Part shown: piece by piece, positions 55,404-64,000 of the stretch
Layout: every line of letters begins with the position of its first letter
Numbering within the stretch: position 1 is the first letter of the stretch
NCBI RefSeq assembly: GCF_002082015.1
Contig: NZ_CP015109.1
Location: 1,867,501 to 1,931,500 of the forward strand
Origin: Sporosarcina ureae
GTDB taxonomy: Bacteria > Bacillota > Bacilli > Bacillales_A > Planococcaceae
DNA length: 64,000 bases
Reading direction: 5' to 3'
Made by a program: the position numbers and the translations under genes
The notes under the pieces: generated by a model
Seen by the model: only the letters and a program-made list of their open reading frames with translations
Databases searched by the model: none
What the model was told of the DNA's origin: nothing

Positions 55404-56264
55404 TTGAGGAACATGAAGTTAGTTGGGGTTATTGTATGTATGCTTTTTCTAGCAACGATCGTTTCAGGCTGTAACTCCACTACTAATAGTACAGCAGACA
55501 CTGAACAACGCCCGATCATTGTGCAAGGACCCATGCCTATTGAAGCCGAGAAGTTTGCTGAAAAATTAAGTGACGCAGAAGTTGAAGAATCAGGAAACTT
55601 TGTTTTTTATAAAGGAACTATCGATGACTATCCTGTAATTGTTACCAAGACTAGTAAAGGGATGGAAAACACGGCAGCCGCCACTGCATTAGCAATTGAA
55701 AAGTACAATCCTATCGCGATTATCAATCAAGGAACTTCAGGCGGACATGACCCGAACTTGCATGTATTTGATATAGTCTTAGGTAAACGGACGGTCAATA
55801 TCGGTTCGATGAAGACTGAGTCTGCAGAAGAAAACGAAGGAATGGATCCATCATTATGGAAGCCTATGGACCTCATGGCTTCTGAAGGCAGTGCCGGAGA
55901 GGACCCCGATGCAGAGAAGATTCGCTACTTTGATGGCGACGATGAATTATTGGCAGCAGCCAATGCGGTTAAAGACCAATACGAACTGGGGAAAGTTGTT
56001 GAAGGTACTATTGGATCCGCTGATCTGTGGAATAACGAAGTAGACCGCATAAACTGGTTCCATGAAAAGTACGGTACTTCCGTTGAAGAAATGGAAGGTG
56101 CTGCTGCAGCACAAATTTCCGATAGTTACAATGTTCCTTTCTTAGGAATACGCATTCTTTCCAATAACAAAACGAATAACGGTCAGTATAATCCAGATAC
56201 CGCTTCAGCCAATCAAGACTATGTTCATCTTGTTCTAAAAAAATATATCTCCAATTTAAAATAA
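55404..56264 (+). CDS. MTAN-like purine nucleosidase lipoprotein
   Basis: This 286-residue protein has a lipobox (IVSGC, Cys23) followed by a nucleoside phosphorylase/MTAN fold: VIVTKTSKGMENTAAATALAI, INQGTSGGHDP and the catalytic segment EEMEGAAAAQI. MTAN enzymes split methylthioadenosine and S-adenosylhomocysteine. Cytoplasmic Pfs is about 230 residues, so this form carries an added export signal and an insert (about 145-185). An outer-face location would suggest salvage of extracellular nucleosides. The start is TTG at 55404 after GAGGG; ATG three codons later has no site. Confidence 0.85.
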   Translation: MRNMKLVGVIVCMLFLATIVSGCNSTTNSTADTEQRPIIVQGPMPIEAEKFAEKLSDAEVEESGNFVFYKGTIDDYPVIVTKTSKGMENTAAATALAIEKYNPIAIINQGTSGGHDPNLHVFDIVLGKRTVNIGSMKTESAEENEGMDPSLWKPMDLMASEGSAGEDPDAEKIRYFDGDDELLAAANAVKDQYELGKVVEGTIGSADLWNNEVDRINWFHEKYGTSVEEMEGAAAAQISDSYNVPFLGIRILSNNKTNNGQYNPDTASANQDYVHLVLKKYISNLK

Positions 56265-56284
56265 GAAGTTCTAACTCATAAGTA

Positions 56285-56336
56285 AAACTAGAAAAGAACA
56301 GTTTGTTCCATAAACTCTTCTCTTCTAGTTTTTTAG
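56285..56336 (+). terminator. Terminator of the nucleosidase gene
   Basis: CTAGAAAAGAACAGTTT pairs imperfectly with AAACTCTTCTCTTCTAG, followed by TTTTTTAG. Confidence 0.8.
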
Positions 56337-56395
56337 CGTTCAGGAGTCTTAGGCAGTGTATTCAAAAAATCTTAGACGTGTACAAGCCGGATAAA

Positions 56396-56419
56396 AAATA
56401 AATAAATAAATAAATAAAA
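56396..56419. repeat. AAAT tetranucleotide repeat
   Basis: Five tandem AAAT units plus a partial sixth, intergenic between the nucleosidase terminator and the RES gene stop. Confidence 0.85.
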
Positions 56420-56483
56420 GTAATTTTTTAATTCCAATAGTCTTATATTTAAATTTTTCGCCTATATTTGCGGTACGGTTCAC

Positions 56484-56506
56484 CGTATCATAACAAAATG
56501 AGGTTT
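56484..56506 (+). repeat. Inverted relative of the rlmH-end repeat, copy D
   Basis: The plus strand reads CGTATCATAACAAAATGAGG, then TTT. Its complement matches copy B at 19 of 23 positions, so B and D form an inverted pair around the RES gene. Confidence 0.4.
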
Positions 56507-56510
56507 TAAT

Positions 56511-57701
56511 TTAACCACTTAAATGGCAGACCTTTTTTAAGGTTAGACCCACATTGCACTGACGGTCATGACAATCTGAGTTTTCAAAGAACAAAACATA
56601 AGCTTTTTTTTCGTTAAGAGAACTCGGATAAACAATACCGTTAATATTAGTGTTATTATATTTAAAGACATGCCTAAAGTATTCTGTAACAATTTGTGTG
56701 GGCACATAGTCCACATGTTCTCTACCATCTTTTGCTACTGGCTTTGTAAAGTCGTTTAAAAAATTATAAAAGAACTTTACTACCGAACGTTTTTTACGCT
56801 CATCTTCATCGAAAATACTAGGTAAACTTGGCAAAGATGTTAAATCTAATAATATTAATTTTTCGTTATTAACAAATTCACCAATACTCGCTACTACATT
56901 CTTGCCAGGTCTATATTCCACTTCCAGTAAAGCCGTTTCTTTGCTGTCTGCGCCATAAAACATCGGTATCCCAGCCGGACTCATTCTATTTGAGCTTTTC
57001 GCATACTCTTTTGCTGGTGTCCCAATTTCTTTTGCTCTATGAAATAACTCACCCTCTGATGATATACGAGCCCTAAAAAACTTGCTTGACGATACTTTTT
57101 TAAGCAGATTTAATTCCTCAACAAAACTAGCTATAATATCCAAAATCTCATGTGGAACTGCTCGCTTCTTTTCGTCATCTAAACGATAGGAACTATTTAA
57201 AAATAGATAACGTATGCTATGTTTTACTTGCTCAGAAAAATCGTTCCATGTGTAAAATAGCTCTTCGTCTTCCGTTGAACCATAAGGGTCAACTTTACAC
57301 CACATTGTATCCATTAATGCACTCCTAATATCTTCAAACAAACTGTCAGGGTTTATACCTACTTCACCATATAAGACATTTTCAGTGAAATCCCATCCAT
57401 CATATATTTCGACCCCTAGATATCCACCTTCTCCTGAATCATAGCCTACCCCTTCATCGTCAGGGTTTCCCCACTCATATTTAATACCTGTCATTATAAA
57501 CTCCATTATTAAATCAATATCAGCAGCTAAGGTATCCTCGTCTTCCGCGCCACAATAATCACATTTATCAGCAGATGCGTTCTCTTCTATATAACGCTGA
57601 ATATATATGTCTGAAACACATTCAGAACAAACAAATTTATTTCCAAGCGTACTAAAACCGAGCTCATTTTCTTTTATCAGAAGATTTTTGTGATAACCCA
57701 A
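56511..57701 (-). CDS. RES-domain protein with zinc-finger/HEPN-associated N-terminus
   Basis: This 396-residue protein starts with a probable zinc site (Cys25, 28, 47, 50 in CSEC ... CDYC) and an acidic helical region of the HEPN/RES N-terminal type. Its C-terminal RES domain (about 208-375) has FFRARI (Arg210, Arg212), GIPMFYGADSKETALLEVE (Tyr249, Glu260), DYVPTQIVTEYFRH and GIVYPSS. RES domains of the MbcT/ParT kind degrade or transfer NAD+, and act as toxins. No antitoxin with an Xre domain is adjacent, so it is not a classical toxin-antitoxin pair. The neighbouring GIY-YIG protein and flanking repeats suggest a defence or mobile cassette. Confidence 0.8.
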   Translation of the reverse strand: MGYHKNLLIKENELGFSTLGNKFVCSECVSDIYIQRYIEENASADKCDYCGAEDEDTLAADIDLIMEFIMTGIKYEWGNPDDEGVGYDSGEGGYLGVEIYDGWDFTENVLYGEVGINPDSLFEDIRSALMDTMWCKVDPYGSTEDEELFYTWNDFSEQVKHSIRYLFLNSSYRLDDEKKRAVPHEILDIIASFVEELNLLKKVSSSKFFRARISSEGELFHRAKEIGTPAKEYAKSSNRMSPAGIPMFYGADSKETALLEVEYRPGKNVVASIGEFVNNEKLILLDLTSLPSLPSIFDEDERKKRSVVKFFYNFLNDFTKPVAKDGREHVDYVPTQIVTEYFRHVFKYNNTNINGIVYPSSLNEKKAYVLFFENSDCHDRQCNVGLTLKKVCHLSG

Positions 57702-57787
57702 TGTTTAACACTCTCCTTTAAAACATCTTATAACTATCTTAACTATATAAAGGGGATTTATTCCACCCGTTTATAACCTCTTACAAA

Positions 57788-57811
57788 AAACCTCATTCAC
57801 TTATGATAAGA
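57788..57811 (-). repeat. rlmH-end/SCC att-like repeat, copy B
   Basis: AAACCTCATTCACTTATGAT, then AAGA, on the plus strand. With the preceding A-run it matches the rlmH 3' end (58591) at about 26 of 30 positions, in the same orientation. It lies between the RES and GIY-YIG genes. Confidence 0.65.
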
Positions 57812-57881
57812 TTCATCACTATGCAGCTAAGTGCAGTAAACTTTTAACTTTAACTGAGATAATCATAAGGTTTGGAAACTA

Positions 57882-58553
57882 TTACTGATTTAACATCCCT
57901 TTATTTACAAATTCTATTATTTCAATTACCTCATCCGGATTTGTGTCGAACCACTCTGAGCCGGGAGACTTTTCAATTTGCTTTCCTCTCACTTTTAAGA
58001 TTGAATGTAACATTGTTTCCAATAACGAAGCATCATCAGTTTTAACAATGTATTCAATAGTCGGAGTTTCCGGTAATGCAGTCGATGCTTGAGCAAGTAT
58101 TCGAATTATCGGGTCACTATCTGTTCTTCCGATCTTACAAGGCCATGTTCGTTTGTTCTGTAATAATGCAAGTTTTTTATAACCATCGTAATAATAAAAA
58201 TACACCGCCGAAATACCATTTCCATACACAGCATGTGCAGGGATTCTTTCCACTTGAGTTACTTCCTCTTCTTCTTTTTCTTTTATAACCGGTGAATTCT
58301 CTTTATTTACATCCCAGAATCCACGTGCTCTATTTTCTACCCAACCCTTTTTGGACATATTTTCAAGAGCCCTTTTTACTGATCTTGGAAAATCTTTAGC
58401 CTCAGGGGGTAATCCACCATTTGCTTCATGATAACTTAGCACTTTATTTACTATTTCATCTCTTTTAATAGTCTTTCCATTAAACAACTCAATTATTAAA
58501 GTTTCAATGATTGCGGGTGTTAGGGGTAATTTGCTGTACCTATAACTTTCCAC
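57882..58553 (-). CDS. Winged-helix + GIY-YIG-like (T5orf172/MUG113) nuclease
   Basis: This 223-residue protein has an N-terminal winged helix (about 8-82; TPAIIETLIIELFNGKTIKRDEIVNKVL ... FPRSVKRALENMSKKGWVE) similar to restriction-system HTH modules. A charged linker (91-104) leads to a compact GIY-YIG-like domain: AVYFYYYD (116-123), CKIGRT (139-144), Arg151, and then LLETMLHSIL and GSEWF (198-202). T5orf172/MUG113 proteins are predicted nucleases in phage and mobile DNA. It sits between repeat copies B and C, immediately beside rlmH. DNA targeting is inference. Confidence 0.75.
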   Translation of the reverse strand: MESYRYSKLPLTPAIIETLIIELFNGKTIKRDEIVNKVLSYHEANGGLPPEAKDFPRSVKRALENMSKKGWVENRARGFWDVNKENSPVIKEKEEEEVTQVERIPAHAVYGNGISAVYFYYYDGYKKLALLQNKRTWPCKIGRTDSDPIIRILAQASTALPETPTIEYIVKTDDASLLETMLHSILKVRGKQIEKSPGSEWFDTNPDEVIEIIEFVNKGMLNQ

Positions 58554-58590
58554 TTATTCTTCTCTCCTCTCTAAATTAGTTTTTTTAAAA

Positions 58591-58614
58591 AAACCGTACT
58601 TACTTATGATAAGG
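58591..58614 (-). repeat. rlmH 3'-end att-like site, copy C
   Basis: AAACCGTACTTACTTATGAT, then AAGG, on the plus strand covers the last codons (Tyr-His-Lys-stop) of rlmH. Its minus-strand core CTTATCATAAG is a palindrome. In staphylococci the matching end of rlmH (orfX) is the SCC insertion site. Confidence 0.65.
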
Positions 58615-59079
58615 CTCCCCCTTAATAATCCGAAACCCACGATAAATCTGTTCCACCAACACCAACTTCATCAACTGATGTGGAAACGTCATCTTGGAAA
58701 ATGACAACTTCTCATTTGAACGCTGTAATACACTACTATGTAAGCCGAGTGATCCACCAATTACAAAGACAATCTTGCTTTTACCATACGTCATCAACGA
58801 ATCGATACTAGCTGCAAATTCCTCAGAAGTTTTCATTTTCCCGTCGATTGCTAGTGCAATGACATGCGCGTCTGGTGCAATTTTCGCCAGAATTCGATCA
58901 GCTTCTTTCTTTTTAACGATTTCCATGTCAGCTTCGCTTAGTGTTTCAGGTGCTTTTTCGTCCGCCACTTCGATTAACTGCATTTTTGCATAGCTACTTA
59001 GACGTTTTGTATACTCTTCTATTCCTTGTTTCAAATACTTCTCTTTTAACTTACCCACGGTGACAATTGATATATTCAC
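58600..59079 (-). CDS. rlmH: 23S rRNA pseudouridine-1915 N3-methyltransferase
   Basis: This 159-residue SPOUT methyltransferase uses S-adenosylmethionine to methylate pseudouridine 1915 in helix 69 of 23S rRNA. The sequence is typical from [28 protein letters not shown] through FVIGGSLGL to the end, [20 protein letters not shown]. Full length matches the family (159). The gene is next to htrA and the wal operon, as in other Bacillales. Its 3' end lies inside repeat copy C, so insertion at this site would restore the coding end. Confidence 0.97.
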   Translation of the reverse strand: MNISIVTVGKLKEKYLKQGIEEYTKRLSSYAKMQLIEVADEKAPETLSEADMEIVKKKEADRILAKIAPDAHVIALAIDGKMKTSEEFAASIDSLMTYGKSKIVFVIGGSLGLHSSVLQRSNEKLSFSKMTFPHQLMKLVLVEQIYRGFRIIKGEPYHK

Positions 59080-59082
59080 AGT

Positions 59083-59390
59083 TTATCCACTCGCCCTCTA
59101 ATTGTTATACACAGTACTTATGCACATATCCACAATCTTATCTACATATTGTGTCCGATTATCCGTTCTCTACTACATGTGAATTTCACTGATTATTATA
59201 CCATACGAATGTGGATAACTATTTACTTGTTTCACAATTTAAATAATATAATCCTTTTTCCATAAAAAATGAAAATGCTTCAACCTATTGGCCTGTAAGG
59301 GATTAACACTTGTCATCTTTGTGTTATTTATTATTTTTTAAACATATTATTTTGCACAATATTATACACATTATTTTGATTTTATCCACA
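59083..59390. other. DnaA-box cluster between rlmH and htrA
   Basis: Five perfect TTATNCACA boxes are present: 59105-59113 (TTATACACA), 59118-59126 (TTATGCACA), 59210-59218 (reverse TTATCCACA), 59362-59370 (TTATACACA) and 59382-59390 (TTATCCACA). One-mismatch boxes lie at 59083, 59126 and 59138. The region is AT-rich and has no gene. It could titrate DnaA or form part of an origin-linked control site. Confidence 0.7.
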
Positions 59391-59405
59391 ATTGGATAAC
59401 TTCAT

Positions 59406-59448
59406 AAAAAAATCAGGCACCGTAGCGCATTTTCGCTCGATGCCTGAT
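59406..59448 (-). terminator. Terminator of the htrA-like gene
   Basis: On the minus strand ATCAGGCA pairs with TGCCTGAT (plus an inner stem) and is followed by a T-run. Confidence 0.85.
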
Positions 59449-59490
59449 GTGGACTGAAAGTTGCTCAGTATGTGGACAATTTTTATTCTC

Positions 59491-60735
59491 TTAGAATGTA
59501 TTGCCGTCCTTCAATACCATTTCCAAGTCCAGTTTCTTTCCATCTCGATAGACTGTAATTTTTAACGGATCGCCAATTTCTTTTTTATTATACAAATACT
59601 TACGTAGACTGACCATATCTGTCACTTTCTCTTCATCCAGCTGAACGATTGTATCATACTTCTTCATGCCTGCTGCTACCGCGGATGAATTCGGTATGAC
59701 ATCCGTTACAACGACACCTTCCGTTACTTCTTCAGGCAAGTTTAACGTCTGTTGCTGTTGCTGAATAGGAATTTGTCGAAGATCAAGTAACGATACGCCC
59801 ATCGTCGGACGATTTACTTGTCCTGTTTCTTCTAAGTGTTCAATAATTGGTAATGCAATATTGATTGGAATAGCCAATCCGATGCCCTCTACTGTTGCTT
59901 CAGAAATCTTCATGGAATTAATCCCGATCAATTGACCCGCCATGTTGATTAATGCACCACCTGAGTTCCCAGGATTGATCGCTGCATCTGTCTGCAAGAC
60001 GTCTGCCTGCCAATCAATGTTTCCATCTTTGTTTAGATCCATTGGAATAGAGCGGTCTTTACCTGAAATTACACCAACTGTAACAGAACCTGCAAAGCCA
60101 AGACCTAATGGGTTACCGATTGCAATAACTGATTCCCCACGTTTTAGCGCATCTGAATCACCGAATTCTACCACTGTATCCACATGTTCTGAATCAATTT
60201 CGACTACAGCCAGGTCTGTCCATAGATCACTGCCGATTAACTTTCCTTCAACCTTCGTTCCATCATCAAAACTGACTTCGAGTTGTTCGGAATTTTCCAC
60301 GACATGGTGATTGGTGACGATATATGCTTTGTCACCTTCTTTTTTATACAGAACACCAGAACCCGAGCCTGCTTCTTGAGTAGACGTTGTGGAGGACCAG
60401 AAGTCTTGGACTGTCTGGATATTTGTGATACCAACGACGGCATTTGCAACATCACCTACCACATCCGTAATTTCGCTTGAGATGTCCATTGATACTTGGG
60501 CGTGTTCCGAGTTGGTTTTGACTTCATTTGTTTTAGACGTTGCAACATCGGTAGTACTTGATGAGTCAGTTGCATACATCATGACCAAAAATACGATGAC
60601 CCCACCTACTAATACTCCTAGTAAAGCAGGCCAAAAACCACCTCTACGTTTTGGTTTGCGTGTCGTTTCTACCGGCGGAATTGGCTGTTGCCACTCCATT
60701 TCTTCTTTTCTTTCTTCTCTTCTTTCATCATCCAT
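59491..60735 (-). CDS. HtrA-like membrane serine protease (YyxA/HtrC)
   Basis: This 414-residue protein has an acidic cytoplasmic N-terminus, one helix (about 36-54), a Ser/Thr/Asp-rich linker and a trypsin-like domain. The triad is His in IVTNHHVVE, Asp in DLWTDLAVVEI and Ser in NPGNSGGALI. A C-terminal PDZ domain follows. HtrA proteases degrade or refold damaged exported proteins. ATG at 60735 is chosen because AGGAGG lies 8 nt before it; longer versions read into the yycJ terminator. The place next to yycJ and rlmH fits B. subtilis yyxA (htrC). Confidence 0.93.
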   Translation of the reverse strand: MDDERREERKEEMEWQQPIPPVETTRKPKRRGGFWPALLGVLVGGVIVFLVMMYATDSSSTTDVATSKTNEVKTNSEHAQVSMDISSEITDVVGDVANAVVGITNIQTVQDFWSSTTSTQEAGSGSGVLYKKEGDKAYIVTNHHVVENSEQLEVSFDDGTKVEGKLIGSDLWTDLAVVEIDSEHVDTVVEFGDSDALKRGESVIAIGNPLGLGFAGSVTVGVISGKDRSIPMDLNKDGNIDWQADVLQTDAAINPGNSGGALINMAGQLIGINSMKISEATVEGIGLAIPINIALPIIEHLEETGQVNRPTMGVSLLDLRQIPIQQQQQTLNLPEEVTEGVVVTDVIPNSSAVAAGMKKYDTIVQLDEEKVTDMVSLRKYLYNKKEIGDPLKITVYRDGKKLDLEMVLKDGNTF

Positions 60736-60800
60736 TCGCATTTCCTCCTTATCAGAAAGTAATCCTACATGTACTGTACCCCAATAACTCTTTGAAAATG

Positions 60801-60833
60801 CAAAAAGCCTCACTAATTTAGCAAGGCTTTTCG
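60801..60833 (-). terminator. Terminator of the wal operon
   Basis: On the minus strand AAAAGCCT pairs with AGGCTTTT, followed by a T-rich stretch. It separates yycJ from htrA. Confidence 0.75.
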
Positions 60834-60841
60834 CAAGTACT

Positions 60842-61630
60842 TCAGACTAGCACAAGTTCTGTAGATTCTGATGCATCCGTATCATGCAAATGAACAAATT
60901 CTCCTGCACGAATACCGCAATCTTCGAGGGTTTGTGCTACGCTCATGCGCGCCAAGTCTTTCATATTATTATCTAAGCTAAGATGGGCTAAATAAATATG
61001 CGCTTCTTTTTGAGCTACAACTTCACTCATTGCGACCGCTGCATCTTCATTTGATACGTGGCCCACGTCACTTAGTATACGGCGTTTGATAGACCATGGA
61101 TAACGTCCCATCTGTAGCATGCTGACGTCGTGATTGCTTTCGAATACAAAGCTATCAGCACCTCGGATATGACCTTTCATACGGTCACTGACGTATCCTG
61201 TGTCCGTAATGATTGCCAGTTTACGGTCACCTTCATTGAACGTATAGAACATTGGGTCCGCTGCGTCATGGGATACAGCAAATGACTGGATATCCAGTGA
61301 GCCAAATGTTTTCACCGTTTCCATGTCAAAGTGGAAACGCTGATCAACAGGAATATCTCCTACCAGTCCGTCCATTGCCTGCCATGTTTTGGCATTGGCA
61401 TAGATGGGTGTTTTATACTTCCGGGCCAGTACGCCGATTCCTTTAATATGATCACTGTGTTCATGTGTGACGAATATGCCGTCAATTTGTTTCATCGAGC
61501 GATCGATCGATCCGAGTAAACCTTCAATTTTCTTACCGCTCATGCCGGCATCTACAAGAAAAGCATGCTCATCTGTCTCTATATATAGCGAGTTGCCTGT
61601 ACTGCCACTCGCCAAAATGCTAAATCGCAT
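60842..61630 (-). CDS. walJ: Metallo-beta-lactamase fold protein WalJ (YycJ)
   Basis: This 262-residue MBL-fold protein has [14 protein letters not shown] (metal motif HxHxDH), [10 protein letters not shown] and the later conserved segment [31 protein letters not shown]. YycJ/WalJ is a predicted 5'-3' exonuclease or mismatch-repair nuclease, conserved with the WalRK system. It is the last gene of the walK-H-I-J run, 11 bp after yycI. Confidence 0.94.
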   Translation of the reverse strand: MRFSILASGSTGNSLYIETDEHAFLVDAGMSGKKIEGLLGSIDRSMKQIDGIFVTHEHSDHIKGIGVLARKYKTPIYANAKTWQAMDGLVGDIPVDQRFHFDMETVKTFGSLDIQSFAVSHDAADPMFYTFNEGDRKLAIITDTGYVSDRMKGHIRGADSFVFESNHDVSMLQMGRYPWSIKRRILSDVGHVSNEDAAVAMSEVVAQKEAHIYLAHLSLDNNMKDLARMSVAQTLEDCGIRAGEFVHLHDTDASESTELVLV

Positions 61631-61641
61631 GTGGAAAACTC

Positions 61642-62463
61642 CTATTCTGTTGACTCTTCTACTATTTCCGATTGGAACTCGATGACTTTTCCTTCAATCG
61701 CATTGATAAAGTAATGCTCTATTGTTCCATCCTCCAATTTTACCTGAACATTCCACGTTGGTGCAAATACTTGAGTTTCCGTCAACTGAACAAGTGTCGA
61801 ATAACCTGATTTTACTTGCATAACAGTGGAACCAGGTTGCAGATAACCACGTGTAACAAGTGAAGAGACTGCGTCGTTCTGCGACAGTAAGTCTTTCTTA
61901 TGATTAAAGCTTAAGAATTCATCGAGCATACTTTGTTCGTAATGCGTAACTTCTCCATCCTCGTTCCAGTGCAAGGTGAGCATGGCGTTGGGGCTGTGGA
62001 AAATAGTTTCGTTCTTTACCCGTTGAAAGAATACGGCACTCTGCTCTTCTTCATCCACATCCCAAAGCACGTAATCTTCACCATTGAGCACATATTTTTT
62101 CAAGAACTCATCAAATTCATACTCGTCCTGATCATCCCTTACCTTTACAGGCTTTTTCATTCGGGATAGTAATAATGATTTTTCAATCATTTCAAATGTT
62201 TGATTACTTAATTCTTCTAATTTGTCATAAGAAAAGGTGGCAATATGGGCTGACAAATACGATACGTCTTTTTTGGTGAAAGAAATAGGCTCATACGTAA
62301 TATTCTCTAATGCCAATGTTTCCTCCACGGATGTTTTCCCAAGAATCTGCATGTTTCCGACACCCATTTGCCTATCTAAATAAAGCCAATACAAGAAGAC
62401 ATTTAGAATGGAAAAGACGACAATAAAGATCGTTTTGGTTCTATTCCAATCCAATCTTGCCAC
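61642..62463 (-). CDS. yycI: Two-component regulator protein WalI (YycI)
   Basis: This 273-residue protein has a short cytoplasmic start, one helix ([19 protein letters not shown], 11-29) and an extracytoplasmic domain. YycI partners YycH and binds the WalK sensor to dampen its activity. The coding start overlaps the yycH stop by 23 nt, typical of coupled translation. The tail ends with [21 protein letters not shown]. Confidence 0.95.
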   Translation of the reverse strand: MARLDWNRTKTIFIVVFSILNVFLYWLYLDRQMGVGNMQILGKTSVEETLALENITYEPISFTKKDVSYLSAHIATFSYDKLEELSNQTFEMIEKSLLLSRMKKPVKVRDDQDEYEFDEFLKKYVLNGEDYVLWDVDEEEQSAVFFQRVKNETIFHSPNAMLTLHWNEDGEVTHYEQSMLDEFLSFNHKKDLLSQNDAVSSLVTRGYLQPGSTVMQVKSGYSTLVQLTETQVFAPTWNVQVKLEDGTIEHYFINAIEGKVIEFQSEIVEESTE

Positions 62464-63769
62464 CTCCTTGTAATTCTTCTGGAGCGAAGCGTAACCAGTT
62501 ACCTTTGATAAGGTAATACCAGCAAGGTTGCAAAATAATCAATTTGCGTTCTATATCACGATTCATATAATACCCCGGAGTGATTTCTTCTATCGAATCG
62601 AAGTCTAGCTCTTCTGATTCACGTAAAGCCTCCGCCACTTCCACTCCCGAAGGCAAAGTTTCTTGTACAGATTTAATGTTCACATCCAATGTGTAATATG
62701 GGCGTATATATTTGAATACGCGCTGATTTCCCCACGTCTCCGTGATTTCGCTAGTACCTGATTGATCACTAAAGACGGGCAAGCCATCGACATATAGTTG
62801 GAACCGAACATAACGGGAAATTGGATTCATATAAGCGTAGCGGTACTCATCTGTCCATCCGCCATGCTCATTGATAAAATCAATAGTATTTAACAACAGT
62901 TCTGAAGGTATCGCTATCTCCTGACTTTCCATTGCAGGCATGACATAATTCAACCGCTTAATCTCGGTATCGACATTCATGAAAGCATGGTCGTCTCCAT
63001 ATTCCTCATGCGTTGAATCGATTAGATTACGTCGTACCGCATTCGGATCACTGAACAATGCATCACGAAAACGCAATGGATTGACCTCTTCCTGATAATA
63101 CGTATTACGCATAACAGTTATAGGGTTTTTTGGTACGGCAAGAAATGATGCATTGCCACGATCTATTTCCGCATATTCATCGAATGACTGACCGATATCC
63201 ACTACGTTGCGCAAGAAACTTGTTTTATTCGGTAGTGTCACTTGCATCTGGTAGTGTAAGCCGCTCATTTCGCTCAGTAAGTGAATGACTGGCGCTTGCG
63301 TAGATTGCCCCCAGTCAATGACTAGACGATTAAAAGTGGCTTCAGGAATATTGACGTCATCGACTAGTAATACATTGTCATAGACGAGTATGGGTACTTC
63401 GCCCGTGAAGTAAAATGTCATTTGACTTGGTTGCCGTAAGAGTTTAGCAATATCAAACTTATTCATGTCTTGACTTACTAAATGTAGATCAGATAAATCC
63501 CACGTATTCATTTCTGTCAGAATCTTGTCGATCTTTTCAGTATCTGTAGAACCCAGTACTTGCTCTTTTAAAATAGTAATCATTTTATACGGCTTAATAA
63601 TTTCATCAATTGCTTTCTTTTCAGAAATGGAAATATCAACAGTCTGTAGTTGTTCCATTGGTTCATAATTCGGCGAATAGTTCCATACCGCTAATGTGAA
63701 GAGCACACTCAACGAGACGAGTAACAACAGTACGATGGATTTAATTGTTTCAATATATTTCAATCCCAT
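62441..63769 (-). CDS. yycH: Two-component regulator protein WalH (YycH)
   Basis: This 442-residue protein has an N-terminal helix ([25 protein letters not shown], 10-34) and a large extracytoplasmic domain. It controls WalK activity together with YycI in the essential cell-wall homeostasis pathway. The start codon overlaps the end of walK by 10 nt and its stop overlaps yycI, so the three are translationally coupled. Length and topology agree with YycH. Confidence 0.95.
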   Translation of the reverse strand: MGLKYIETIKSIVLLLLVSLSVLFTLAVWNYSPNYEPMEQLQTVDISISEKKAIDEIIKPYKMITILKEQVLGSTDTEKIDKILTEMNTWDLSDLHLVSQDMNKFDIAKLLRQPSQMTFYFTGEVPILVYDNVLLVDDVNIPEATFNRLVIDWGQSTQAPVIHLLSEMSGLHYQMQVTLPNKTSFLRNVVDIGQSFDEYAEIDRGNASFLAVPKNPITVMRNTYYQEEVNPLRFRDALFSDPNAVRRNLIDSTHEEYGDDHAFMNVDTEIKRLNYVMPAMESQEIAIPSELLLNTIDFINEHGGWTDEYRYAYMNPISRYVRFQLYVDGLPVFSDQSGTSEITETWGNQRVFKYIRPYYTLDVNIKSVQETLPSGVEVAEALRESEELDFDSIEEITPGYYMNRDIERKLIILQPCWYYLIKGNWLRFAPEELQGGGKIGLE

Positions 63770-64000
63770 TCACCGTCCTCTTGTTGTTCAAATGGTAGCT
63801 TGAAGAAGATTGTCGTTCCTGTTCCTTCCTCACTTTGTGCCCATATCTCCCCTTTATGCGCTACGATCATTTCTTTAGCGATTGCAAGTCCTAGGCCGGT
63901 CCCACCGAGGGCACGAGAACGGGCTCTGTCTGCACGATAGAAACGGTCGAATATTCGATTGACATTAGATTTAGGAATACCCATTCCATCATCGGATATC
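63760..64000 (-). CDS. walK: Sensor histidine kinase WalK (YycG), C-terminal fragment
   Basis: Only the last 80 or so residues are in the window, and the frame is open to the edge. The ATP-binding motifs are clear: SDDGMGIPK (G1 box), [12 protein letters not shown] (F box) and [12 protein letters not shown] (G2 box). WalK is the essential sensor kinase that controls autolysins and wall synthesis. The identification rests on the following yycH-yycI-yycJ genes. The 3' end overlaps yycH by 10 nt. Confidence 0.95.
   Translation of the reverse strand, partial: ISDDGMGIPKSNVNRIFDRFYRADRARSRALGGTGLGLAIAKEMIVAHKGEIWAQSEEGTGTTIFFKLPFEQQEDGEWD

Noticed and set aside
56396..56419. CRISPR-like repeat
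   Set aside because: It is a simple AAAT tandem repeat without spacers.
53700..58600. Site-specific recombinase (ccr) for the SCC-like segment
   Set aside because: None of the genes in this interval or elsewhere in the window has serine-recombinase features, so mobility in cis cannot be claimed.

Overview
The window looks like an origin-proximal stretch of a low-to-moderate G+C Bacillales chromosome, most likely Planococcaceae (Sporosarcina-like). Three things support this: the walK-yycH-yycI-yycJ-htrA-rlmH block at the right end (minus strand), the Bacillales-type genes with strong GGAGG ribosome sites, and two parS-type ParB sites (904-919 and 44458-44473). Genus-level assignment is inference.

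Left part (0-34 kb). A truncated LysR regulator is followed by a YfmM-type ABC-F ATPase, a BCCT osmolyte transporter and an M20 peptidase/PgeF pair. Next come a patatin-like lipase and several small genes. A GntR-ABC-permease-ABC-permease operon (9.2-13.1 kb) has the pmtRABCD layout and a near-ideal promoter covered by a 15-bp inverted repeat. An M20 amidohydrolase + AbgT transporter pair with a neighbouring regulator follows, then SelO, YitT and a CotA-like multicopper oxidase with a 17-cysteine tail. After these lie a PLD-helicase-DUF3427 protein paired with a Nudix hydrolase, a TspO-like protein, an odd LysM-tailed molybdopterin oxidoreductase, an ECF S component, Mqo, a DUF4317 protein and Ohr.

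Middle (34-53.7 kb). An isd-type haem acquisition operon (isdC, NEAT-SLH protein, membrane NEAT protein, isdE, isdF, ATPase, srtB) runs from a promoter overlapped by a Fur box. TatD, an exported cyclophilin and a DUF1456 protein follow. Then comes a compact glutathione-formaldehyde block: an HxlR regulator divergent from class III alcohol dehydrogenase, S-formylglutathione hydrolase and the bifunctional glutathione synthetase GshF. A secreted glucosaminidase lies between two near-identical terminators, and an SDR oxidoreductase closes the section.

Right part (53.7-64 kb). The segment left of rlmH carries an EamA transporter, an exported MTAN-like nucleosidase lipoprotein, a zinc-finger/RES-domain protein and a winged-helix GIY-YIG-like nuclease. 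It is punctuated by repeats of the rlmH 3' end (53824, 57788, 58591, and an inverted relative at 56484). This is the arrangement seen at the staphylococcal SCC integration site, although no ccr recombinase is present in the window. A cluster of five perfect DnaA boxes lies between rlmH and htrA, and the window ends inside walK.
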